Shown: one piece after another, positions 46,697-53,657 of the stretch | Position numbering within the stretch: the first letter of the stretch is position 1 | How the letters are laid out: every line of letters starts with the position of its first letter | NCBI GenBank assembly: GCA_020048055.1 | Contig: JAIFNA010000001.1 | Location: 28,985-92,984 of the forward strand | Length of the DNA: 64,000 nt | Source of the DNA: Arcobacter sp. | Lineage (GTDB): Bacteria > Campylobacterota > Campylobacteria > Campylobacterales > Arcobacteraceae | Reading direction: 5' to 3' | Program-made: the position numbers and the translations under genes | Notes under the pieces: generated by a model | The model's input: the letters and a program-made list of their open reading frames with translations, nothing else | What the model was told of the DNA's origin: nothing | Databases searched by the model: none

Positions 46697-46787
46697 AATC
46701 CCCTAAAATACCTCCACTCGTGCTAAAGCACATTCGTTTTGGTTTCAAACTTAAAAATGTGAAGCAGTTCACATTTTCTTAACAGTT
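46697..46787 (-). repeat. Trailer of CRISPR array 2 with terminator-like hairpin
   Basis: The leader-distal end of the array. It begins with a degenerate repeat end (AATCCCCTAAAA) and includes AAAATGTGAA / TTCACATTTT (46754-46777), a 10-bp stem with a GCAG loop; on the minus strand the stem runs into a T-rich tract, as in a terminator. All 91 bp are duplicated inside the array at 47296-47386. Confidence 0.75.
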
Positions 46788-46810
46788 TAGCATAAAGTGA
46801 TTCAGCCAAC

Positions 46811-48740
46811 GTTTCAATCCCCTAAAAATCGGGTCATTTGGTATTAAAACGAAAAAGAAACAGTCAGAGCATTGTGTGTTTCAATCCCCTAAAAATCGGG
46901 TCATTTGGTATTTAGACTTGAAGCAAGAGCACAGTCGTTGAAATTTGGTTTCAATCCCCTAAAAATCGGGTCATTTGGTATTTCACCATTAACACAAGAA
47001 GAATATAAAGAGCAAGTGTTTCAATCCCCTAAAAATCGGGTCATTTGGTATTTGTCAACAGTTAACAAATTGGGGGACTGGATGAAGTTTCAATCCCCTA
47101 AAAATCGGGTCATTTGGTATTAGCTCCCATCACTGATAATAGAAGATTAGACATAGGTTTCAATCCCCTAAAAATCGGGTCATTTGGTATTAAAAGACTT
47201 CTTTGCAACCCTTGGGGTGATCAGTTTCAATCCCCTAAAAATCGGGTCATTTGGTATTTTATAAAAGCTTTGCAGGTGATACTGCAGTAAGTTTCAATCC
47301 CCTAAAATACCTCCACTCGTGCTAAAGCACATTCGTTTTGGTTTCAAACTTAAAAATGTGAAGCAGTTCACATTTTCTTAACAGTTGAATAACAAAAAAC
47401 GGAACACTGTTTCAATCCCCTAAAAATCGGGTCATTTGGTATTATGAGAACTTTATCCTTAACAAACATAGGGTTTTGTTTCAATCCCCTAAAAATCGGG
47501 TCATTTGGTATTTAAAAATGCTCAGATACAAATTCAGAAAATAAGGTTTCAATCCCCTAAAAATCGGGTCATTTGGTATTTATTAGGTGGGTTTGTTATA
47601 AGCATACCCATCGAGGGTTTCAATCCCCTAAAAATCGGGTCATTTGGTATTAGATATAGCTATCAAACAGTTAAAGAGTTCTTTGGTTTCAATCCCCTAA
47701 AAATCGGGTCATTTGGTATTTAGAGAGCAAAAATTCACAAAAAAAACTCCTAGTTTCAATCCCCTAAAAATCGGGTCATTTGGTATTAGATACTACACTT
47801 GTGAAGAGTGCGAAGGCACTGTTTCAATCCCCTAAAAATCGGGTCATTTGGTATTTTAAGCAGTGCTTCTGTTGATAAGTTGAACACAGTTTCAATCCCC
47901 TAAAAATCGGGTCATTTGGTATTTAGACAAATGGGTAGATAAAACTGCCGACACTGGTTTCAATCCCCTAAAAATCGGGTCATTTGGTATTAGCTGAATG
48001 GTCTGAGACATACACTCTCACAGAGTTTCAATCCCCTAAAAATCGGGTCATTTGGTATTGGAGTAGAGTAGCCCACAGCACTAAAAAAGTAATCTGTTTC
48101 AATCCCCTAAAAATCGGGTCATTTGGTATTTAGTTAATAGAGGGATTGACAACAAATCGCTATGTTTCAATCCCCTAAAAATCGGGTCATTTGGTATTTT
48201 ACCCAACGGCGACAGATAGAAACAACGACACAGTTTCAATCCCCTAAAAATCGGGTCATTTGGTATTAACATGTGTGACAGAATCGATTTCGAGCACTCA
48301 GTTTCAATCCCCTAAAAATCGGGTCATTTGGTATTATGGTCTGAGACATACACTCTCACAGAGGTATGTTTCAATCCCCTAAAAATCGGGTCATTTGGTA
48401 TTTTGTCGGGGATAGTTTATTAACATCATGGAGGGTTTCAATCCCCTAAAAATCGGGTCATTTGGTATTTAAGAGAAAGAATATATGTTGCACAAAAAAA
48501 GTTTCAATCCCCTAAAAATCGGGTCATTTGGTATTATTTGAAGATATGGAGAAATACAAAGTAACCGTAGTTTCAATCCCCTAAAAATCGGGTCATTTGG
48601 TATTAATGGTGTGCACGGGTTTAGTGTTTGGAAAAACAGTTTCAATCCCCTAAAAATCGGGTCATTTGGTATTATAAACAACGAAGGAGGAATAGAGATG
48701 CATGGGTTTCAATCCCCTAAAAATCGGGTCATTTGGTATT
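46811..48740 (-). CRISPR. CRISPR array 2, 28 units
   Basis: A 35-bp repeat (plus strand begins GTTTCAATCCCC and ends TTTGGTATT) occurs 27 times intact and once truncated (47291). Spacers are 32-35 bp. Read on the minus strand the repeat ends GGGGATTGAAAC, so transcription runs leftwards from a leader at 48741-48840 beside the cas genes. The plus-strand start of the unit list is 46811, the leader-proximal repeat 48706-48740. Two spacers (47992-48024 and 48336-48367) share 27 bp. Confidence 0.98.
47291..47408 (-). repeat. Trailer copy inserted in array 2
   Basis: Instead of a normal unit, 17 bp of repeat (GTTTCAATCCCCTAAAA) lead into a perfect 91-bp copy (47296-47386) of the array trailer at 46697-46787, followed by 22 bp of spacer-like DNA. 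The copy includes the terminator-like hairpin (47353-47376). It separates 20 leader-proximal repeats from 7 distal ones. Confidence 0.88.
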
Positions 48741-49256
48741 CCTTCACAGAGTCGTATTTATCGCATTTGTATTTCTTAAAAAAATCTTACACTTTGAAAA
48801 AAAGCTATTTTTAAGTCTAAACACTACTCGAACTCCTATAAAATACTCGAAAATATTCTTAACTAAATCTTAAATATTGTTATTGCGAATTAAATGAAAC
48901 TGTCATAAGTTGGCTTATAGATTGCTTCGTTCCTCGCAATGACTGGAATACTAAATCTTAAATATTTATAACATTTAGCTGTAAAAGAACTATGATATTT
49001 TACCCAAAAAAGCTTATATTATCGTTGGTTTTAAGTTGTCTTATGGATTGCTTCGTCGTTCCTCCTCGCAATGACTATGATGGATTGTTTTATCGTTTTT
49101 CTAGCAATGACAATATAGTCACTGCGAATGAAATGAAGCAGTCCATAAAAGCGAACTTATAGTTGTTTAATTGAAGCTGCAAAAAGAAAAGATGGATTGC
49201 TTCGTCGTTCCTTCTCGCAATGACTAAGAGGATGGATTGTTTCAATGGCTTTTTGG
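48741..49256. promoter_or_regulatory. Leader of array 2 and dispersed repeats
   Basis: 48741-48840 is the AT-rich, repeat-adjacent leader of the minus-strand array. Beyond it at least five half-copies of the dispersed repeat occur: ATTGCTTCGTTCCTCGCAAT (about 48918), GGATTGCTTCGTCGTTCCTC (49043), CACTGCGAATGAAATGAAGC (49119), GATTGCTTCGTCGTTCCTTC (49194) and a decayed one near 49081. No gene seen. Confidence 0.65.
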
Positions 49257-49568
49257 CTAAACATAAATAAGTTCCTTTTTGATACTTTCTTTAAATGGAC
49301 TTTGGCTATCAAGGTCAAAAATATCTATATTTCTATGAAATTTTTTTCTCAAAAGTTCTTTTAGTTCCCCAACCATTTCAAAATACTCATAAGATGATTT
49401 GTGAGTCAAAAAATCTTTTTGTTTTCTAATAGCTATATCTATATCGCTATAAGGGGTTTGGGTATTTTCAGCAAAACTTCCAAAAAGTGCAAAATCTTGA
49501 ATACTATTTTGAAATTTTGGCTTGAGTTCTTGAAGATAAGCTACAATATCTTCTTTTAAGTATCTCAT
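49257..49568 (-). CDS. MNT-type nucleotidyltransferase (orphan)
   Basis: A 103-residue minimal nucleotidyltransferase: ALFGSFAENTQTPYSDIDIA (residues about 26-45) holds the GSxA and DxD motifs. Such MntA proteins usually pair with a HEPN ribonuclease, which they inactivate by adding AMP; no HEPN partner is adjacent here. Start at the ATG at 49568, since a GGGGATGAAACG site precedes it; a longer frame reaches upstream. It lies between the array leader and the second cas2. Confidence 0.75.
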   Translation of the reverse strand: MRYLKEDIVAYLQELKPKFQNSIQDFALFGSFAENTQTPYSDIDIAIRKQKDFLTHKSSYEYFEMVGELKELLRKKFHRNIDIFDLDSQSPFKESIKKELIYV

Positions 49569-49611
49569 CGTTTCATCCCCTCTTTTTTTGAAGTATGGTA
49601 ACATAAATCAT

Positions 49612-49887
49612 TTAAACTATCGTAAATGGGTCATCGAGATTGACAGCTATTCCTGCGCGAAATCCACTTTTTTTGATAGTATAAATTCGCACATCATCCT
49701 CTTTTTCATCTATCCTACTTTTTATCTCTTTTTGGATTTCCTTAAACTCTTTATCATTTGGATTTGGAAGATAAAAAATACTGTATTGGATACGAAAAGC
49801 TACTTTTTCTATATATCTTGCGAGTTTTGAAAGTCGTTTTTCATCACTTATATCGTAGCAAATAAGATAATTTTTAACCCTTTTCAT
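49612..49887 (-). CDS. cas2: Cas2, second copy
   Basis: A 91-residue Cas2 with standard features: NYLICYDISDEKRLSKLARY (catalytic Asp in YDISD), RIQYSIFYLPN, and DDVRIYTI. Its ATG overlaps the stop of the Cas1-like fragment gene (ATGA), so I start at 49887 and not at the upstream ATG of the long frame. It is the protein closest to the array. Cas2 forms the dimer core of the Cas1-Cas2 integrase. Confidence 0.92.
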   Translation of the reverse strand: MKRVKNYLICYDISDEKRLSKLARYIEKVAFRIQYSIFYLPNPNDKEFKEIQKEIKSRIDEKEDDVRIYTIKKSGFRAGIAVNLDDPFTIV

Positions 49888-50210
49888 AGTATTTTTGCCC
49901 TTTTGTATTTCGCTACTATATGCCCATACCCATCTATAAAATAGATTTTGATATATCTTGAGATGGCATAGCATTCACTTATGGGAAGTGCTATATCTTT
50001 GTGGATATAGAGTGCTTTTAGATTTAATACCCCATAAATTTGGGATAAAACACCATCATTTACTTCAAGATAAGTGTTTTTAAGGCTTATTTGAAGTGTT
50101 GGTGTTTTTAAGATAAGGTTGTATTTGACTCTATTTGTTTCTTCAAAGTTACTATTTTTTTGTTTACTTTTTTGTTGAGCTGGTTCATAAATGGTTTGAG
50201 TATTTTCCAT
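49884..50210 (-). CDS. Cas1 N-terminal-domain-like protein
   Basis: A 108-residue frame. LKNTYLEVNDGVLSQIYGVL and LPISECYAISRYIKIYFIDG, AKYKR resemble the beta-rich N-terminal domain of Cas1, without the catalytic helical part. It overlaps cas1 by about 100 bp and its first 35 residues may not be translated; the ATGA overlap with the following cas2 argues that the gene is real. It may be a relic of a second adaptation module. Confidence 0.45.
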   Translation of the reverse strand: MENTQTIYEPAQQKSKQKNSNFEETNRVKYNLILKTPTLQISLKNTYLEVNDGVLSQIYGVLNLKALYIHKDIALPISECYAISRYIKIYFIDGYGHIVAKYKRAKIL

Positions 50211-50989
50211 AATTTAGTCCTTCCGTTTTGAGTTAGGTACACTCCACCTTTTATGGTGAAGTCGTCAGTTGTTAGGGTGTGGCTTAGAAAAAGGTCTGCC
50301 ACAAAGTTGTTTATGTCGCTTCTTAAAGTTTCTAGTAAATCGCTACTTAGAGCAAAGTGGTTTCGAAATGGAATATGCAAATAGCTAATACTTGGCTCAA
50401 ACCCTCTCATATAAAGTTTTGCCGTGATGGTGTTGTAGCCTAAAGTATAGATGTAGCTAAGGGTTGCATTTACTGGGTCAAGTGGTGGATTTTTACTGCG
50501 ATAACCTTTTGTGAGCTTCCTTTCAAAAAGAGAAAAATAATGCCCAAAATATTTTCGTGCCAATGCACCCTCTATCCCCATCATCGTATCGATATCTTTG
50601 GCAAGTGCAAGGGAAGTTAGCTCATCATCGACACTCATAACGATGTCGTATTTTTCTAAAGATGTTTTATGTGTTGTAAATTTTTCATAGAGTAACTCCT
50701 TTGCTATTTCGATGTTTTTTGAGAGTGCTTTGTATTGAAGGACTTTTTGTTCACTATTTTTGGAAATCGCTGGAAGAGTGATGGCAAACTTTTTTGAATC
50801 GTTGCTTAAAAAAAGGAGCGGAACATTTTCATTTGTGAGGTTTACTATCGTTTTTGGTGTGATTTTAGCACTTTCGGTTAAGATAAGTAAATCTATCAAT
50901 TTGAGTGGTATGGTGTGGTCATTGGTGTAGATTTTGGCACCTTTTAGCTCTATTTTTTGGTCGTTTTTGTCTATGATGACTGTGTTCAT
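50108..50989 (-). CDS. cas1: Cas1 integrase
   Basis: A 293-residue Cas1: N-terminal strand domain (MNTVIIDKNDQKIELKGAKI), then the catalytic helical domain with GIEGALARKYF (Glu), LHIPFRNHFALSSDLLE (His and Glu/Asp). It integrates spacers together with Cas2. I start at 50989, which has AAAGGA 9 bases before; the open frame extends 33 codons upstream, but into the dispersed repeat. No reverse transcriptase is fused. Confidence 0.93.
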   Translation of the reverse strand: MNTVIIDKNDQKIELKGAKIYTNDHTIPLKLIDLLILTESAKITPKTIVNLTNENVPLLFLSNDSKKFAITLPAISKNSEQKVLQYKALSKNIEIAKELLYEKFTTHKTSLEKYDIVMSVDDELTSLALAKDIDTMMGIEGALARKYFGHYFSLFERKLTKGYRSKNPPLDPVNATLSYIYTLGYNTITAKLYMRGFEPSISYLHIPFRNHFALSSDLLETLRSDINNFVADLFLSHTLTTDDFTIKGGVYLTQNGRTKLWKILKPFMNQLNKKVNKKIVTLKKQIESNTTLS

Positions 50990-51021
50990 AATTTGTATCC
51001 TTTTAGTAAAATCTAGACTAT

Positions 51022-51095
51022 TTTTGTGTACTGCTTCGTCGTTTCTCATCGCAGTGACTGTGTTGTCATTGTGAATGAAATGAAGCAATCCATCT
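51022..51095. repeat. Dispersed repeat between cas2 and cas1
   Basis: GTACTGCTTCGTCGTTTCTC with CGCAGTGAC, then GTCATTGTGAATGAAATGAA with GCAATCCATC: an opposed pair of the dispersed repeat family placed inside the adaptation operon. Confidence 0.7.
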
Positions 51096-51368
51096 TTAGA
51101 TAATTATTGCTCCATCTTCAAAAAGTAGTGGTAATCCTCGCCCAAGCATAAGTGGTTCTGGGTCGATTTCAATGATATTTATCTTGTCCTCTTCTTTCTT
51201 GATGATTTTTGAAAGTTTAGTCAAAATCTTTTTTGCTTCACTTCTACTAAGCGGTGTATGAAGGGCTGATTTTTGTCCGCCAAGACTAAGCGGATAGGAA
51301 AGTTTTCTAGTACGATAAAGTCGTTTTTCATTTGCTATATCGTAGCAAAGTAGGTAGTCTTTTACCAT
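51096..51368 (-). CDS. cas2: Cas2, first copy (variant)
   Basis: A 90-residue protein: MVKDYLLCYDIANEKRLYRT gives the catalytic Asp (YDIAN); then SYPLSLGGQKSALHTPLSRS and DKINIIEIDPEPLMLG. This is the longer-loop Cas2 type, clearly different from the second copy. It overlaps the NYN-like gene by 7 bases and lies 106 bp before cas1. Confidence 0.85.
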   Translation of the reverse strand: MVKDYLLCYDIANEKRLYRTRKLSYPLSLGGQKSALHTPLSRSEAKKILTKLSKIIKKEEDKINIIEIDPEPLMLGRGLPLLFEDGAIII

Positions 51369-52204
51369 TTTGTACCTTTTTTATAAAATTGACTTAAATC
51401 GATGTAGTTGTCAAACTTTACAATATCTTCGATTACTGGTTTTTGGGTGATAAATTTATCTATATCGTAGAACTTATAAAACTTTATCTCTTTGTGAAAT
51501 TCTATGGCAAATTTATAGTATGCCTGTGGTGTTCTTTCCTCTCTTTGGTACCTTTTTTTAAACAACTTTACACAATTTCTGCATACTTTTTTTCTAAAAT
51601 TGATACCATTTTCAAGTCGGAAAAGTGCATTACCAAGAAATTTATATTCTGGGTCAATATAGTGGAGATTTTGGCATACTTGACATGGAATATAGTTTTC
51701 TAAATTTGGTAGTGGTTCTAGTTTTGGCTCATTTTGTATGGAGTGCCTTTTTCGTTTTTTATCTTTTCCGTAAAATATATTGATTTTTAATTTTTCTGCT
51801 TTGAGTGGGATAAACATCATAAGATTTCTTTGGTAATTTGTGCTTACTATAAGATGAAGAGATTTTTTGTATCTTAGTATCTTAGAGATGAGTGGAGCAA
51901 AATATTTATTGGAAGTAACAACTATAAAATGGGTGTACTTTGCCAATAATTCTTTAAAATAATCAGAAGTATAAAAATCTCTTACACTCTCTTCATGGAG
52001 ATATTCTATCTGGTTTTTTTGAATATATTCGCTGTTTATCTCTGTCAACAGTGCAAAAGGAAAAAGAGAAAATATCAAAGTATGATGTGGGATAACCGTA
52101 AGTTTTTTTTCAAAATATTGTTTGTTTTGAAGTGAAACAGAGGAAAAATCCCATATCAATAGAGTGTCTTCTTTGATTTGTAAATCTAGATTTTCAAAAA
52201 TCAT
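51362..52204 (-). CDS. Unrecognised protein: NYN/PIN-like domain plus zinc finger
   Basis: A 280-residue protein between the effector and adaptation genes. The N-terminal part (TLLIWDFSSVSLQNKQYF and THFIVVTSNKYFAPLISKIL) has the alternating strand/helix order and placement of acidic/Ser residues of NYN/PIN-type nucleases, but the key acidic residues are only partly kept. Residues about 175-225 hold a treble-clef-like CxxC...CxxC pair (PCQVCQNLHY and KKVCRNCVKLFKKRY). I know no named family. It is coupled to a 46-residue protein upstream (TAATG) and to cas2 downstream. Confidence 0.55.
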   Translation of the reverse strand: MIFENLDLQIKEDTLLIWDFSSVSLQNKQYFEKKLTVIPHHTLIFSLFPFALLTEINSEYIQKNQIEYLHEESVRDFYTSDYFKELLAKYTHFIVVTSNKYFAPLISKILRYKKSLHLIVSTNYQRNLMMFIPLKAEKLKINIFYGKDKKRKRHSIQNEPKLEPLPNLENYIPCQVCQNLHYIDPEYKFLGNALFRLENGINFRKKVCRNCVKLFKKRYQREERTPQAYYKFAIEFHKEIKFYKFYDIDKFITQKPVIEDIVKFDNYIDLSQFYKKGTKW

Positions 52205-52344
52205 TAAAACTCCCTTTTTGCATAATCAAAATCTTTTTGATTTTTTCTTGTGTAGAGCTTTTTGCTTTTTTTGGTTCTTGTAACTGGGTTGAAGCCCCAA
52301 ACAATTCTTGTTTTTATTTGTGATGTTTTTATTGTAAGTTTCAT
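52204..52344 (-). CDS. Small basic protein of the adaptation operon, 46 residues
   Basis: The first codons are MKLTIKTSQIKTRIVWGFNP, followed by VTRTKKSKKLYTRK; 14 of 46 residues are Lys or Arg, suggesting nucleic-acid binding. AAAGGAAAT precedes the ATG and its stop shares a base with the start of the NYN-like gene. It is the first gene after promoter c. Confidence 0.65.
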   Translation of the reverse strand: MKLTIKTSQIKTRIVWGFNPVTRTKKSKKLYTRKNQKDFDYAKREF

Positions 52345-52402
52345 ACGATTTCCTTTTTATTTATAGGGAAATTGTATGAAATATTTATGTCAGATTTTGT
52401 CG
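52339..52402 (-). promoter_or_regulatory. Shared-architecture promoter c and inverted repeat (adaptation operon)
   Basis: On the minus strand: CGACA (52398-52402), 5 bp, TGACA (52388-52392), 11 bp, TACAAT (52371-52376); predicted start about 52364. TTTCATACAATTTCC (52381-52367) and GGAAATCGTATGAAA (52353-52339) are near-perfect inverted arms (14 of 15) that embrace the -10 box and the ribosome-binding site/ATG of the 46-residue gene, likely a repressor operator. Confidence 0.72.
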
Positions 52403-52410
52403 TTTTAAAA

Positions 52411-53646
52411 TTAAATTAGTTTTTTGAGCGCTAGACTTTCATATTGAAAGATTAAGCTTGCAATATCTTTTTTTATGTCCGCAAAAGGTGTACTTGAGTT
52501 TGCATGGGCTAGATTGTTTCTTTTGTTGTCTATGTTTTTGTATAAAACTTCAATATTTAATTTACGATAACTATTTTGTAGCTTTTGATAATCGCTTTCT
52601 AAAAGTGTAATAGCTTTATTTTTATTATCTTTGGTAAATTTTTCATAATCTTTCCAAGAGAGATTTTTGAAAAAATCACCGATTTTATATAAATCATTTT
52701 TGAATTGTTTTTCAATATTTTCTACCAAATTTGGATGCTCTTTTTTGATAGCAGATTTGATATACATTCGTATACTCTCATATAAAAGTGCCAAACTAAG
52801 AAGCATATATCTCTTTTCAAAAAGATTTTTTGAAAGTTCATAATAGGTCAAATATCTTTTTTTACTACTAAAATCTGATAATTCCTCAATCACTTTTTTT
52901 AAACTTTGTGCTTGATTTTTGATAGAGACTTCGTGTACATTATCAAGCTCAGTTATTAAATTTTTTGCTGTGATAAATAAATTTCCTAGATTGAGTGCCA
53001 TTAGGTCATTTGAAAAGTCATTGAGTTCTTGAAGAAGTTTTTTGTATTTTTGTGAGTTTATATGACTAGCCACTGTGTAATTTCTTTCAAATGTTGAGAG
53101 TACAAAAGCGATATTTGCAAGGTCGAGATACTCTTTGAGGTCGATGATTTCATACTCTTTGAACTGCACTATCTCTTTTGCAAATAAAATCTTTTTAATT
53201 TTTGAAGTATCTTTGAAATTTTGGATAATCAAATCAACTATCATCAAAATTGGTAAATGCCGAAATCCATGTGAAACATCGATAATAAGCTCATCAAACT
53301 CATCAACGGCGTTGTTGATGATATTGAAAAGTTTCGTAAAATCTTTATCATCTTCAATAAAATATTTTTCATCAAAATGTGTAAACTCACTACCACTTTT
53401 TACCAAAACTTTTTCATTGACAGCTTTTGCCTCTTTGGTGTGAAGAGGGACGATAGTGTAGTCTTTAGAATATTTTTCACACAATAGAGGGAAAGTATTG
53501 AAATACTCTTTTGCATCAGCCTTATTTTCCTCAAAGTAGTATTGAGCTTTTTGGTGGTTGTCATTTCCACCAATTAATCCCAAAATAGTGATAACTGCTT
53601 TGGATTTTTTTGGAATACTTGTTTTTGCTACTATTTTGAGGGGCAT
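52411..53646 (-). CDS. CARF-HEPN ribonuclease (TM1812/Csx1-like)
   Basis: A 411-residue ancillary effector. N-terminal CARF domain (residues 15-190): AVITILGLIGG, and the ligand-site motif DVSHGFRHLPIL (about 123-134). C-terminal HEPN domain with RNNLAH (Rx4H, near residue 376). Cyclic oligoadenylate made by Cas10 should bind the CARF dimer and switch on RNA cleavage. The gene follows the large Cas7 by 11 bp and ends the effector operon. Confidence 0.88.
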   Translation of the reverse strand: MPLKIVAKTSIPKKSKAVITILGLIGGNDNHQKAQYYFEENKADAKEYFNTFPLLCEKYSKDYTIVPLHTKEAKAVNEKVLVKSGSEFTHFDEKYFIEDDKDFTKLFNIINNAVDEFDELIIDVSHGFRHLPILMIVDLIIQNFKDTSKIKKILFAKEIVQFKEYEIIDLKEYLDLANIAFVLSTFERNYTVASHINSQKYKKLLQELNDFSNDLMALNLGNLFITAKNLITELDNVHEVSIKNQAQSLKKVIEELSDFSSKKRYLTYYELSKNLFEKRYMLLSLALLYESIRMYIKSAIKKEHPNLVENIEKQFKNDLYKIGDFFKNLSWKDYEKFTKDNKNKAITLLESDYQKLQNSYRKLNIEVLYKNIDNKRNNLAHANSSTPFADIKKDIASLIFQYESLALKKLI

Positions 53647-53657
53647 TTTATTTTCCT

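Noticed and set aside
46905-48814. Open frames inside the second array
   Set aside because: They are translated repeat and spacer sequence (FNPLKIGSFGI and similar).
50990-51088. N-terminal 33-codon extension of Cas1
   Set aside because: It translates the dispersed repeat, and a good ribosome-binding site precedes the ATG at 50989, where the usual Cas1 N-terminus begins.
52339-52381. RNA hairpin hiding the ribosome-binding site of the 46-residue gene
   Set aside because: The predicted transcription start lies between the arms, so only one arm would be in the mRNA; a DNA operator is preferred.
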